From positions 1,240,001 to 1,304,000 of the forward strand of contig NZ_JBBYXJ010000002.1 in assembly GCF_039655775.1 (NCBI RefSeq): a DNA stretch of 64,000 nucleotides. The letters are read 5' to 3'. Every line of letters starts with the position of its first letter. Within the stretch, counting starts at the first letter, position 1. The DNA is from Iodidimonas sp. SYSU 1G8. GTDB lineage: Bacteria > Pseudomonadota > Alphaproteobacteria > SMXS01. The notes beneath the pieces were generated by a model. It saw nothing but the letters and a program-made list of their open reading frames with translations, was not told the origin of the DNA and did not search any database. Shown piece after piece: positions 41,173 to 54,642 of the stretch. The translations under genes were made by a program, and so were the position numbers.

Positions 41173-43935
41173 TCACGCGGCTTCTTCGGCAGGCGCCGGG
41201 TCGTGGATGATGACCCGGCCTCTGCCGCCATCGATGGTGATGGTGGCGCCGTCGGGGATCAGATCGCACGCGGAACCGAGATTGGCCACGCACGGTATGC
41301 CATACTCGCGGGAGATCATCACCGCGTGGGCAACCACACCGCCGCTTTCGACGACAACGCCGCCAATGATCGAAAACACCGTGGTCCAGCCTGGATCGGT
41401 GGCGACGGTGATCAGGATGTCGCCTTTCTCGATCTTGCTGATCTCGCTGAGATGCCGACAGACGCGGGCCCGACCGGTCACCACGCCGCTACTTGCCCCG
41501 ATTCCGCGCAAACCTTCACCGTCATCGGGCAACTGGTTGTCGTCAAACGTCTCCCAACCGCGAATATATTTCGGCGGCTCCTTCTGCGAGTACCGCTCGT
41601 ATGTACGGCGCCGGGACCGAATTCTGAGCTCGATGTCCTTGGCGCTGAGAGAGCCGGCGTCGGCCAGGAGGATTTCGTCCTTGCCCAGGAAGAAAATGTC
41701 TTCTTCATCGTGCATGAGACCCCGCTTGATGAACTTGCGGCCGATGGCGGTCAGGAAGTCACGTGGCCGTCCCATGTTCTTGTCGTTGTAGAAGCGCTCG
41801 AAATCCCGGTAATAAAAATAATCCTGTACCAGCTTGACGAAGCGCTCGAACAGCCAGACCTGTGCAAAACCCATGGGTTCGGCCATCAGTTTCGCCTTGC
41901 ACTCCTCAAGAGTGTGTTTCATGCGTTCGTGAAGCCTCTGCTCATGCGCCGGGGGGCCGTCCTCTTCACTCAACTTCAACATTGGCTTGATGGAATGGAA
42001 CACCATTTCGGGCTTGTGGCGCCACCGGTGATGGATCGGGTCCCGCTCCGCGCCACCGCGATGGCCATATTCCTTCAGGAACGCGTCCAGATGGGTTCTG
42101 AATTCCGCGCCGCCTTCCGTGCCTTCCAGCGAAGCCAGGATTTTTCCATGGTCTTCCTCTGACGAGACCAGTTCCCGCAGTGCCGGATGCCGCCGAATGA
42201 CGAGCGCCAGTTTCCATACAGCGACATTTTCCTCGCTGGTCTTGGTGAAGAGGCCCGAGACCAGACTGTTGTAAATGCGCTGATCCTGATCATCGAACAA
42301 CTGGACGCACAGGGTCCTGAGCGCGGCGGGCAGCACGAACAGATAGATGGTGAACGGCAAAGTGACATTGGCGCCGAACTCGCTGTCGCCCAAGGCCCGG
42401 ATTTCCGTGTCGAAGATCTCCCTGACGCTCGCCGCCTCGAGGTCGAGCTGATCCCACACGGATTGCGTGTAGTCGGTCCACCGCTCCAGATTGTCGAAGA
42501 CCTGCTTGGGCGTGTTGAGCAGGGCCACCTTGGGCCGCGTGAAATGCAGGCGCACGATCAACTGGATGAACTTCATCCAGTTGAAGGGCATGTTGCGTAT
42601 TTCTTCCCGTTCCTCGACCGGAAAGGGCCAGAGGGCCGCGTCGTCACGGGCGAACGGGGGGATGAACCGGCGAATTCGCTCGCGTTCGAATTGGGCATTG
42701 TAGTAGGCGCGTGCGCCATACCAACGATAGAGCGGCATGTCGCGGAAATTTGCCCTGGTGTAGCCGAGCCATTCTTCCGTGTCGGTGAATTCGAGCAGGT
42801 TCCATTTGAGCATGGTCATGCCGCGCTCGAGAATCGAATAGAAATAGGGGCTGGATGGTCCTGTTTGAACCTCGTCGGAATACGCCCGCGACCACACCCA
42901 GCGTTCGTCATACAGACCCTCGAGCGCACCCGGGGTTTGCCAGGCCTCCATGCCCTCGGGAAAGTCGATATCCGCCGCGGTCACTTCCCGGGACTGAAGA
43001 ATGGCGAAGCGCCCCTGGGAGAAACCCCATTCGATATCCTGCGGGAAACCATAGTGCTTCTCGATGCCTTGTCCGATCCGGGCCAGCTCGGCGATCTGAC
43101 TGTCCGTCAGTGTTTCGCTGGACCGCTTCTCGGACGGCACGGGAACTTCGGTGCTCCCCAAGCCATCGTCGCGACCGACCGTCATCACCAGCTTGTCATT
43201 GATGATGCGTTCCTTAACCTTCAGGCCTTCCTTCAGCACGATGTACTGATCCGGATTGACCCGGCCCGAAACGATGGCTTCTCCCAACCCCCAACTGGTG
43301 TTGAGAAAAATTTCCCGTGTGTCGCCCGTGACGGGGTTGGCGGTGAACATCACCCCGGCGACCTCGGACGGAAACATTTCCTGCACCACGACGGCCAGCA
43401 GCACGTCGGCATGGTTAAAGCCCTGACGGTGGCGATAGGAAATCGCTCTGTCAGTCCATAACGACGCCCAGCAGCGCTTGACATGATCGAGCACTGCGTC
43501 GATGCCAGAAATATGCAGATAGGTATCCTGCTGGCCGGCAAAGGATGTACCGGGCAGGTCCTCGGCCGTGGCTGAAGACCGCACGGAGACACTGACGCGG
43601 CTTCCGAGCGTCGCCTCAATCGCGGCATAGGCTTCGCGGATGGACGCCGAAATTTCGGCCGGCACGTCGGCCGCGATGATGCTCTTGCGGATTTCGGCGG
43701 CGCATTGCTCCAACTGGGCCACGTCGTCGTAATTCAGTCCATCCAGCCGCGCCAAGATCGGCTGTTGGAGGGCGTTGGCGCCGATGAATGCTTTGTAGGC
43801 TTCGGTCGTCACACAGAATGCTTCAGGAACCGGCAGGCCGGCCTTGGTGAGTTCACCGAGATTGGCTCCCTTGCCGCCCACCAACGAGATTGACCCTGAA
43901 TCGATATCTTTCAAAAAGGCTGTGTAGCTTGGCAC
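41173..43935 (-). CDS. Rifampin-phosphotransferase/PEP-synthase-like dikinase
   Basis: This 920-aa enzyme has the three-part layout of ATP-dependent dikinases. An N-terminal ATP-grasp domain (about 1-325) contains LVGGKGANLGELTKAGLPVPEAFCVT, VSVRSSATAEDLPGTSFAGQQDTYL, PSEVAGVMFTANPVTGD and DIEWGF. A long middle domain (about 330-810) is unlike PEP synthase and would bind the acceptor. A swivelling domain carries the phospho-histidine His870 in GGVVAHAVMISREYGIPCV. The overall design matches rifampin phosphotransferase and phenylphosphate synthase, which convert ATP and an acceptor to phosphorylated acceptor, AMP and Pi. The real acceptor is unknown. It is divergent from tetR, with an operator between. 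Confidence 0.82.
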   Translation of the reverse strand: MPSYTAFLKDIDSGSISLVGGKGANLGELTKAGLPVPEAFCVTTEAYKAFIGANALQQPILARLDGLNYDDVAQLEQCAAEIRKSIIAADVPAEISASIREAYAAIEATLGSRVSVSVRSSATAEDLPGTSFAGQQDTYLHISGIDAVLDHVKRCWASLWTDRAISYRHRQGFNHADVLLAVVVQEMFPSEVAGVMFTANPVTGDTREIFLNTSWGLGEAIVSGRVNPDQYIVLKEGLKVKERIINDKLVMTVGRDDGLGSTEVPVPSEKRSSETLTDSQIAELARIGQGIEKHYGFPQDIEWGFSQGRFAILQSREVTAADIDFPEGMEAWQTPGALEGLYDERWVWSRAYSDEVQTGPSSPYFYSILERGMTMLKWNLLEFTDTEEWLGYTRANFRDMPLYRWYGARAYYNAQFERERIRRFIPPFARDDAALWPFPVEEREEIRNMPFNWMKFIQLIVRLHFTRPKVALLNTPKQVFDNLERWTDYTQSVWDQLDLEAASVREIFDTEIRALGDSEFGANVTLPFTIYLFVLPAALRTLCVQLFDDQDQRIYNSLVSGLFTKTSEENVAVWKLALVIRRHPALRELVSSEEDHGKILASLEGTEGGAEFRTHLDAFLKEYGHRGGAERDPIHHRWRHKPEMVFHSIKPMLKLSEEDGPPAHEQRLHERMKHTLEECKAKLMAEPMGFAQVWLFERFVKLVQDYFYYRDFERFYNDKNMGRPRDFLTAIGRKFIKRGLMHDEEDIFFLGKDEILLADAGSLSAKDIELRIRSRRRTYERYSQKEPPKYIRGWETFDDNQLPDDGEGLRGIGASSGVVTGRARVCRHLSEISKIEKGDILITVATDPGWTTVFSIIGGVVVESGGVVAHAVMISREYGIPCVANLGSACDLIPDGATITIDGGRGRVIIHDPAPAEEAA

Positions 43936-43974
43936 TATGGGCTCCCCGTGCTAGTTCTGCGCGACAATGCATAT

Positions 43975-43990
43975 GTTAGCAGTAGCTAAC
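43975..43990. promoter_or_regulatory. TetR operator candidate GTTAGC-AGTA-GCTAAC
   Basis: This is a perfect inverted repeat (6-bp arms, 4-bp spacer) in the 87-bp divergent region between the dikinase and tetR genes. Additional TTAGC half-sites surround it (TTAATTGCTAAG). A closely related site precedes the TonB receptor gene. Confidence 0.7.
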
Positions 43991-44022
43991 TTAATTGCTA
44001 AGATCATACGAAAGGCCTAGCG

Positions 44023-44652
44023 GTGTCAACTAGCGCGCGCGCCAACTCCTCGACAAAGCAACGACGAGCCAAAGGCGTTCGCGACGGTGCCTATACCCGC
44101 GAGCGAATCCTGGACGAGGCCACGCGGCTGATCGCCGAGCGCGGTTTCCGCAACACGACGATGAAGTCGGTCGCGGCCTCCGTCGGCGTCACCGAACCCG
44201 CTGTCTACCGGCATTTCGATGGCAAGGAGGAGTTGCTCGTCGCGGTCTTCGCGGAGGCGGTTTCCCGAGTGTTGCGGCCCGTGGCGAGGGATACGTCCGG
44301 TCCGGCGATTGAAGGGATCGGCCGTCAGCTCACGCTGCTGATGAGCCCGGATCAGTCGACGCTCCGACGCCTGATCGCGGAGATGTACGCCGCCGCATTG
44401 GTGGAGCCCAAGGTCGCGATTCTCGCAAAGGAGTTCATCGATAACGCATCCAGCTTGCTGATCAGCGAGCTTGGACGCGCAATCGAAGAAGGGGATGCCG
44501 CCCCTGATCTGAACCTCACTTTCGCGCGGGCCTCGCTTCATATTTTCATGACCGGGCTAGCGCACCATGAGACGCTGGCAAACGACTTGATCGGTGACAA
44601 GGCCTGGGCCGACTTCATCGACAAGGGGCTGAGGAAGTTTCTCGCCGGTTGA
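44023..44652 (+). CDS. TetR-family transcriptional regulator
   Basis: The 209-aa protein has the TetR DNA-binding domain: TRERILDEATRLIAERGFRNTTMKSVAASVGVTEPAVYRHFDGKEELLVAVF (about residues 25-75), preceded by a basic Arg/Lys tail. The C-terminal ligand-binding domain is not diagnostic. It is divergent from the dikinase gene and probably represses that gene and the TonB receptor through GTTAGC...CTAA sites. The inducer is unknown and may be the imported compound. Confidence 0.92.
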   Translation: MSTSARANSSTKQRRAKGVRDGAYTRERILDEATRLIAERGFRNTTMKSVAASVGVTEPAVYRHFDGKEELLVAVFAEAVSRVLRPVARDTSGPAIEGIGRQLTLLMSPDQSTLRRLIAEMYAAALVEPKVAILAKEFIDNASSLLISELGRAIEEGDAAPDLNLTFARASLHIFMTGLAHHETLANDLIGDKAWADFIDKGLRKFLAG

Positions 44653-44725
44653 TACCCTTCGGTACTGTTGGTCAGCAGAGGCATGTATCAGCAACGCGGG
44701 GGTGAGCCCGCAACGTCGAGGCGTT

Positions 44726-45469
44726 TCAGCCCAGCGAGAAATCAGGAGGATCGACCCGCTCCGCGGTGCGCTCCTTGCTGAGTTTGACCCGGACCTCTCC
44801 CGTTTCGCCGCCCAGCAGCAGATCAAGGACTTCCCGCGCCACATCTTCTGGTGTCATGGTCGCCTCGGTTTTCACGCCCTGAGGAAGCAGGGCGCTCGAG
44901 AAGCCGCCAGGGCACAAGGCGTTTATCCGGATGGTCCGTGCGGCATATGCGAGGGCGGTACTCCTGACCAAGCCGATCACGGCATGTTTCGTTAGCGCAT
45001 ACACGGGATCGAAGTGGATCGGAACAAGCCCTGCCGCTGATCCCGTGACGGTGATGGCGCCGGATCTTGGTATCAGTCTCGGTATCAATGCCTGCAGGCC
45101 GAAGAAGACACCTTCGACATTGACGGCCATCACCGCCTTGAACCGCTCCAACGTGACGTCTTCCAGCCGGGCAGGGCCCAGCGGGGCCTTTAGGGGTTGT
45201 GTCATGATTCCCGCATTGAGATGCGCGAAACGCACCGGCCCGAGGTCCTGTTCGATCTGATGGACAATCCCCGACCAAGAGTCCTGGCGGGAGGCGTCGA
45301 AGAAGTAGAATTTACCGTTTGCCCTGGCCGCCGTGTCGCGACCTTGAGCTTCGTTCACATCCAGGATGGCGACCCTGGCGCCGGCCGCGGCCGCCAGCAT
45401 GGCGGTCGCCGCGCCCAGACCAGCGGAGCCCCCGGTTACAAGAAGCGTCGATCCAGTAATGTCGTCCAT
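44726..45469 (-). CDS. Short-chain dehydrogenase/reductase
   Basis: This is an NAD(P)-dependent oxidoreductase of 247 aa with the classical fold. It has the cofactor loop TGGSAGLGAAT, the acidic residue after beta2 (AILDVNEAQ, suggesting NAD), LNAGIM, the catalytic Ser in TGSAAG and Tyr-x3-Lys in YALTK. Insertion near residues 100-115 is normal. It is convergent to tetR. A GTTAG/CAAC element (45,605-45,618) upstream loosely resembles the TetR operator. The substrate cannot be told. Confidence 0.9.
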   Translation of the reverse strand: MDDITGSTLLVTGGSAGLGAATAMLAAAAGARVAILDVNEAQGRDTAARANGKFYFFDASRQDSWSGIVHQIEQDLGPVRFAHLNAGIMTQPLKAPLGPARLEDVTLERFKAVMAVNVEGVFFGLQALIPRLIPRSGAITVTGSAAGLVPIHFDPVYALTKHAVIGLVRSTALAYAARTIRINALCPGGFSSALLPQGVKTEATMTPEDVAREVLDLLLGGETGEVRVKLSKERTAERVDPPDFSLG

Positions 45470-45937
45470 GGATTCCCCGAGATGTGATCATGGTCAAAAC
45501 GCCGCAGGCCGTGACGCCTGCGAAGCCGGCGGTGCGTCCGTGCCATGGATAGGCGGGCCACAGAGGGCCCTAGCCACGGCATAGACCAGTTTCGAACCGA
45601 TGTAGTTAGTTAGTCAACACTCTTGATCAGTTCGCGCAGATCATGGTGATTCCCGCAGGGCCGATTCAGTTCACAAGGCATGGGGTCTTTTGTCGTCGAT
45701 GGAAGCCACTGCCCGCCGGCATCTAGCCAGATAAATTGCAAGATAAAGGCCGGATTAGGCAGCGATGCCCACTCATTCAAAGGCATTGAAAATGGGAGGC
45801 GGAGGCTATCGCCGCTTTTCCGCGGAACGCCGATTGATCTAATTGCCGCAACGTGCGGTCTTACCGATAGCGGTGAGGCAGACAAGCGCCGTTACGCCCC
45901 CGCTTCATCTCTTCGCAGTGAACGGGGGCGTCCGCGG
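45470..45937. other. Intergenic region upstream of the short-chain dehydrogenase
   Basis: No convincing gene is present. A 91-codon open frame on the minus strand (45,610-45,885) lacks family features. The only notable sequence is GTTAGTTAGTCAAC at 45,605-45,618. Confidence 0.5.
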
Positions 45938-46561
45938 TCAGGCGCGGTAGTGCACGACCAGATGGAACACGGCGCTTTCGTAGCCAGTGTTGGCGTAGGC
46001 GTGAGGCAGGTCGGCTTGAAAGTTGATGGTGTCGCCCGATTCCAGCCGGTAGGGCGGCTCGCGCCCGACGGTGATTTCGACCACGCCCTTTGTAACGGTC
46101 AGGGCCTCCGTCGTGCCAGCGGCATGGGCTTCGGCCCGTTCCACATGGCCCGGGACGATGCGGACCTCATAAAATTCGACGGGTGAATTCTGGTCAAAGG
46201 GCACGAGCGCGCGGCTCGTGAAATATCCGTCCGGGGAAGAAAGCGCCTCGGACCGGTCACGGCGAACCACCACCGCGCCGCGCGGAGCCTGAGCCGCGAT
46301 CAGCGCGGCGAAAGGCACGCCCAGGCCGCCGGCAATGCGCCACAACAGAGCAATGGACGCGTCCGCGGCGCCTGCTTCGAGGCGAACGATGTCCCAGCGG
46401 TCCAGTCCGGTTTTCACCGCAAGAGCTTCCTGGCTCAGTTTGGCGCGGAAGCGCAACCGGCTGATATTGCGGGCGATGATCGTGGCCAGATTGGGCCAGA
46501 GTGTCTTTGGACGGTCCTGCGACACCGATGTGGCCTCAGGTAGCGAAAAATGGATCGTCAT
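45938..46561 (-). CDS. XRE regulator with C-terminal cupin domain
   Basis: This 207-aa protein has an HTH_3 domain (NISRLRFRAKLSQEALAVKTGLDRWDIVRLEAGAADASIALLWRIAGGLGVPFAALI) and a cupin domain (EFYEVRIVPGHVERAEAHAAGTTEALTVTKGVVEITVGREPPYRLESGDTINFQADLPHAYAN). Such proteins usually sense a small metabolite. The start at 46561 (MTIHFSLPEA) follows a GAGGAG site. It lies 72 nt downstream of the sulfatase gene on the same strand and is a candidate regulator of the sulfur cluster. Confidence 0.88.
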   Translation of the reverse strand: MTIHFSLPEATSVSQDRPKTLWPNLATIIARNISRLRFRAKLSQEALAVKTGLDRWDIVRLEAGAADASIALLWRIAGGLGVPFAALIAAQAPRGAVVVRRDRSEALSSPDGYFTSRALVPFDQNSPVEFYEVRIVPGHVERAEAHAAGTTEALTVTKGVVEITVGREPPYRLESGDTINFQADLPHAYANTGYESAVFHLVVHYRA

Positions 46562-46633
46562 GGGTTGCTCCTCTCGACGATATGGAGAGGACGTCCGATG
46601 CGGACGCCCCTCCCCTGGCAATGGCGGTACGCG

Positions 46634-50844
<4,211 letters not shown>

Positions 50845-51441
50845 CGTAACCTCCGATGGTCTTGTCGGTCTGCTATGCAGAAACTCTAGTTTATAGATGT
50901 AAGTAATAGGCTTTTGGCTCGTACGGCGCGGCCTGGGCCGGGAGAGCAGTGTCAGTACCGCCAGAAACCGATATCACTCAATTGGTTAGTCTGGGATCAC
51001 CCGACACGAGTGCCGTTGGAACCTGGTGCCTTCACTCGGCTTGAACCGTGCTATAAACTTATTAACCCTATCTAGTCAATATGGTATAAATGCGTTTCCG
51101 GGATGGCAGCCCTGCCGGGATCTCATAATCCCAAGTTGACAGATAGGAAAAATAGGATATTTCTGAAGAGGACAGGCTGGATGCGATTCGGTCCAGCCCA
51201 GAACCGGAACTCGATGGAGAATGGTGTGACCAACGCAGTTGCATTGACGCCGGTACGATTGGCGTTTTCGCGTGCCGACCGCGACGCCACTCATGCGGTG
51301 CGCGCGAGAATGAGCCGCGGACGGGGTTCCGATCCGCTCCTAGCGAATAGAAGGGCACCGACCATGACGCGATGTAGGCACTGAAAATGACGCAAGTCCG
51401 CCCGACTTATCGACACATTCAAGACTCTCAGGAGCATTTCC
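50845..51441. other. Divergent promoter region of the sulfur cluster
   Basis: No gene is supported; short minus-strand frames here are unlike proteins. AT-rich parts contain a minus-strand TTGACTAGATAGGG (51,066-51,079) and a plus-strand TTGACAGATAGG (51,136-51,147). These resemble the promoter of the second dioxygenase gene. Confidence 0.55.
51066..51079 (-). promoter_or_regulatory. TTGACT-AGATAGGG promoter element
   Basis: On the minus strand TTGACT acts as a possible -35, with TTATAG/TATAGC 17-18 bp further. AGATAGGG follows directly. The same GATAGGG lies between the -35 and -10 of the dioxygenase gene at 57,767. It would serve the receptor-sulfatase operon with a leader of about 200 nt. 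Confidence 0.4.
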
Positions 51442-52371
51442 ATGACGACCCAGAATATCGAAACCATCGGCACCGCCATTGACGTCAAACCGGTTACGGG
51501 ACGTATCGGCGCCGAGATCACGGGTGTTCGCCTCTCCGGCAGCCTGCCCCCCGAGACCGTCGCGACCATCCGCGACGCATTGCTCAAGCACAAGGTGATC
51601 TTCTTTCGCGGTCAGGATCATCTGACGATCCGTGAGCAGGAGGCGTTCGCCGGCCTGCTGGGTGATCCGGTCGCGCATCCGACGGTGCCAGCCTACGAAA
51701 ATCACGAATATGCATTGGCCATCAAGTCCGACGGCTCGTTCGCCGCCAATGTCTGGCACACCGACGTAACCTTCGAACAGGCCTACCCGCTGGCATCCAT
51801 CCTGCGCGCGGTCACCATCCCTTCGAAGGGCGGCGACACGTTGTGGGCCAATACGGTCACTGCCTATGACGATCTGCCCGAGAACCTGAAGCAGCTCGCC
51901 GATGGTCTGTGGGCCCTCCACACCAATGCCTATGATTATGCGACGCGCCGTCCCGACGCCAATGATGAACGGCTCAAGTTCCATCAGGAGATTTTCTCGT
52001 CGACCGTGTACGAGACCGAACATCCGGTCGTTCGGGTCCACCCGGAAACCGGCGAGAAATCGCTGCTGCTGGGCGGGTTCGCGCAGAAGCTGATCGGTTA
52101 TTCCTCTGCCGAGACCCAGCACCTTCTGTCGATCTTCCAGAACTACATCACCCGGCCCGAGAATACCGTGCGCTGGCGCTGGACGGCCGGCGATGTGGCG
52201 ATCTGGGATAACCGTGCGACTCAGCACTACGGCGTCGGCGACTTCAACGAGCCGCGTGAGCTGTACCGCGTCACGGTCGATGGCGACGTGCCTGTCAGCG
52301 TCGATGGGCGCCGCAGCGTCGTGAAGCGCAAAGAGACGAACCCTGCTCTGCTCCGGGCGGCAGCGGAATAG
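51442..52371 (+). CDS. TauD/AtsK-type 2-oxoglutarate dioxygenase (copy 1)
   Basis: This 309-aa Fe(II)/2-oxoglutarate dioxygenase belongs to the TauD family, which cleaves sulfonates or alkyl sulfates to release sulfite or sulfate. The iron triad is visible as His-x-Asp in VWHTDVTFE and the distal His in [10 protein letters not shown]; the 2OG-binding Arg is in the C-terminal [11 protein letters not shown]. Together with the sulfatase and ABC importer it resembles alkylsulfate dioxygenase AtsK more than taurine dioxygenase; this is inference. It is paralogous to the gene at 56,835. Confidence 0.9.
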   Translation: MTTQNIETIGTAIDVKPVTGRIGAEITGVRLSGSLPPETVATIRDALLKHKVIFFRGQDHLTIREQEAFAGLLGDPVAHPTVPAYENHEYALAIKSDGSFAANVWHTDVTFEQAYPLASILRAVTIPSKGGDTLWANTVTAYDDLPENLKQLADGLWALHTNAYDYATRRPDANDERLKFHQEIFSSTVYETEHPVVRVHPETGEKSLLLGGFAQKLIGYSSAETQHLLSIFQNYITRPENTVRWRWTAGDVAIWDNRATQHYGVGDFNEPRELYRVTVDGDVPVSVDGRRSVVKRKETNPALLRAAAE

Positions 52372-52465
52372 GGTTCCCGGTCTGGCGCCGCCCGACCGCC
52401 ATGTCTCCGGCGGGCGGCGTCAGACCTCCAATACCACCGGGCGGATATGGGGCCGCTGGAACGGC

Positions 52466-52495
52466 AAAAGGGCGGACCTCCAGGTCCGCCCTTTT
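52466..52495. terminator. Bidirectional terminator between dioxygenase and ABC operon
   Basis: A perfect 14-bp inverted repeat (AAAAGGGCGGACCT / AGGTCCGCCCTTTT) with a 2-nt centre has A residues on one side and T residues on the other. It terminates both the + strand dioxygenase and the minus-strand transporter operon. Confidence 0.88.
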
Positions 52496-52530
52496 CTCTA
52501 TCCGTGATCCCGGGAAGTGTCCTAAGCCGG

Positions 52531-53052
52531 TTACGGCATGGCCGTCGCGGCATAAAGTCTGTCGAGCAGCTGTGTCGCGGTCGCGGCGACTACCGGTGGC
52601 ACCTGCCTCAGAACGTCGTTCCGCAGGAGGGGATTGGTCCATGGGTCGTCGTCCTGCCCGGGCCACTCGCCCGTCAGGGCGATCCGCCGGTATGTTTGCC
52701 GACGCGCGGCATCAAGCAGACACACGACAGCTCGCTCCCAGCGCGACAGGGGAGATTCACCGTCCGGCAGCACCAGGACGGTGGCGGCGCTCGACTGGAT
52801 CAGACTGCCGGTGCGCCAGAGAATGTAATTGCGCGGGGACCCCTGGCGGAGCGACCAGCCCTGATCCGCCAGTCCACGCAGCACGGCGTGAGCGGGCGTG
52901 CCCTGAATGCGGTTGAACGCCGCCCCGTCGAAGGGCGACGTCGTCAGCTTGAGCAGCCAGCGTTGCAGCCGCGTCGGATCCGCGCCAACCCTGGGCGCTA
53001 CCCGGGCACCAGTCTGTTTGCCGGCGGTTCTATGACTCTGAACCGGGTACAT
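52531..53052 (-). CDS. Unknown protein at the end of the ABC importer operon
   Basis: I do not recognise this 173-aa protein. It is basic at the N-terminus, with no signal peptide or TM segment, and contains LRGLADQGWSLRQGSPRNYILWRTGSLIQSSAATVLVLPDGESPLSRWERAVVCLLDAARRQTYRR. It starts 10 nt after the ATPase stop and ends before the shared terminator, so it is cotranscribed with the sulfonate-type importer. A role in sulfur-compound use is only guilt by association. Confidence 0.6.
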   Translation of the reverse strand: MYPVQSHRTAGKQTGARVAPRVGADPTRLQRWLLKLTTSPFDGAAFNRIQGTPAHAVLRGLADQGWSLRQGSPRNYILWRTGSLIQSSAATVLVLPDGESPLSRWERAVVCLLDAARRQTYRRIALTGEWPGQDDDPWTNPLLRNDVLRQVPPVVAATATQLLDRLYAATAMP

Positions 53053-53062
53053 GCGCGCGCCA

Positions 53063-53821
53063 TTAAACGGGATCGCCGAGCGAGGTCAGAATTCGCGCCT
53101 TGAGGGCTGCGAAGTCCGCGCTCACCCGATCTCGCGGCCTTGGAAGACTGACGTCGACAATGCTTTGGATCCGGCCGGGCCGCGGCGACATGACCACCAC
53201 CCGGTCTCCCAGGAAAACAGCCTCGTCCACGTCATGGGTGACCAGGATCATGGTGATCCCCTCCTGTTCCCATATCCGCTGCAGCTCATTCTGAAGGCGG
53301 GTGCGGGTAAGCGCATCCAGCGCGCCGAAGGGCTCGTCCAGCAAGAGGACTTCGGGACGTCCGACAAGGCCGCGGGCAATGGCGACGCGTTGCGACATGC
53401 CTCCCGACAACTGATAGGGATAGGCGTATTCGAAGCCTTCCAGACCCACGAGCGAGATATGCTCCGCGATGGCCGCGCGCTTTTCTTCGCGGCTCAGCGG
53501 GACATTCTCCAGTGCCAGGCCGATGTTGTCGGTGACCGTGAGCCATGGAAACAGCCGGTGCTCCTGGAACACGATGCCGCGCGACAGGCTGGTGCCGCGA
53601 ACCGCGACGCCGTCGTGCAGGATGGTGCCATCATAGGATGTGTCGAGGCCGGCGATCAGGCGCAGCAAGGTCGACTTGCCGCATCCCGACGATCCGACAA
53701 GGGTCAGGAACTCACCAGGCTTTACCCCGAGGTTGATCCCTTCAAGGGCCGAGAAGACCGATTTTTCGACCTGAAAGCGCTTGCTGACGTGGCTGATGCT
53801 GAGAGTGCCTGGAGCGGTCAT
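53063..53821 (-). CDS. ssuB: ABC transporter ATPase, SsuB/TauB/AtsC type
   Basis: The 252-aa ATPase energises import of sulfonates or sulfate esters. It has Walker A GSSGCGKST, Q-loop FQEHRLFPWLTV, signature LSGGMSQR, Walker B LLLDEPFGALD and the switch VTHDVDEAVFL. The pattern ISHVSKRF...ALEGINLGVKPGEFLTLVG fits the nitrate/sulfonate/taurine family. It overlaps the upstream permease gene by 4 bp. Confidence 0.93.
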   Translation of the reverse strand: MTAPGTLSISHVSKRFQVEKSVFSALEGINLGVKPGEFLTLVGSSGCGKSTLLRLIAGLDTSYDGTILHDGVAVRGTSLSRGIVFQEHRLFPWLTVTDNIGLALENVPLSREEKRAAIAEHISLVGLEGFEYAYPYQLSGGMSQRVAIARGLVGRPEVLLLDEPFGALDALTRTRLQNELQRIWEQEGITMILVTHDVDEAVFLGDRVVVMSPRPGRIQSIVDVSLPRPRDRVSADFAALKARILTSLGDPV

Positions 53822-54642
53822 GGGCGGATAAGTCCTTTTGGTTTGGCGCGCGCGGAACCTTGCCAGCGCAGGAGCCGGCCTTCGGCGCGGCGCGCGAGCT
53901 GGATGTAGCCGAAACCGATCAGGCCGATGACCAGCATGTCGAAGATCACCACGTCCATCTGGAAGTGATCGCGGCCTTCCAGCATGGAGGTGCCAAGGCC
54001 CGGCGCGGCGATGAAGAAGTAATCGGCGCCGATAACCGCCAGCCAGGCGAAGATCAGCGCCAGCTGCAAACCGCCCAGGATGGCGGGCAGCGCGGACGGA
54101 ATAATCAAACGACGTATTTTCTGCGCCCGTGTCAGCTGCAGCGCGTCCGCGACTTCGCGGAAGCGCGGGTCGATCCCACGCACGCCTTCATACGCGCCCA
54201 GCATCACCGGAAACACGCAGGCGAGAGCAATGAACGTCACCTTGGCCAGTTCGCCGGAGCCGACCCAGATCGACAGCAGCGGAATCCAGGTAAAGATCGC
54301 GACCTGCTTGATGGCGTGAAGCAGCGGGCCGAACAGCTGGTCCGCCAGGCGGGAGCTCGCCAGGACGACGCCCAGCGCCAGGCCGATCGACGAACCCAGT
54401 ACGAAGCCGAGGATCTGGCGCTGCAGACTGGCGAGCACGTGGACGAACACCGTCCCGTCCGAAATCTGGACAAACGCGGTGGAGATTACCTCGGCGGGAG
54501 GCGCCCACAATCGAGGATCGACCCATGCCAGCCTGGCGGAAAGATCCCACACGGCGAGCACGAGCAGGGGGATCACCCACCCCTCGGCCGATGTGAGCCG
54601 CCCGCTCCAGCGGCGCTTTCCCGATGCGTGAAGGGCGCTCAT
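53818..54642 (-). CDS. ssuC: ABC transporter permease, SsuC type (second)
   Basis: This 274-aa inner-membrane permease has about six TM segments and the EAA loop (ALQLTRAQKIRRLIIPSALPAILGGLQLALIFAWLAVIGADYF). The start is ATG 54642 (MSALHASGKRR). The long in-frame extension upstream overlaps the other permease and is not real. It is adjacent to a second, different permease, so the transporter probably uses a heterodimer, or the two serve alternative importers. Confidence 0.93.
   Translation of the reverse strand: MSALHASGKRRWSGRLTSAEGWVIPLLVLAVWDLSARLAWVDPRLWAPPAEVISTAFVQISDGTVFVHVLASLQRQILGFVLGSSIGLALGVVLASSRLADQLFGPLLHAIKQVAIFTWIPLLSIWVGSGELAKVTFIALACVFPVMLGAYEGVRGIDPRFREVADALQLTRAQKIRRLIIPSALPAILGGLQLALIFAWLAVIGADYFFIAAPGLGTSMLEGRDHFQMDVVIFDMLVIGLIGFGYIQLARRAEGRLLRWQGSARAKPKGLIRP

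Noticed and set aside
45610-45885. 91-codon minus-strand frame in the intergenic region
   Set aside because: It has no ribosome site or family similarity and mixed composition. It is not supported as a gene.
51068-51358. Short minus-strand frames in the sulfur-cluster promoter region
   Set aside because: Cys/Arg/Ser-rich translations without similarity overlap probable promoter elements.
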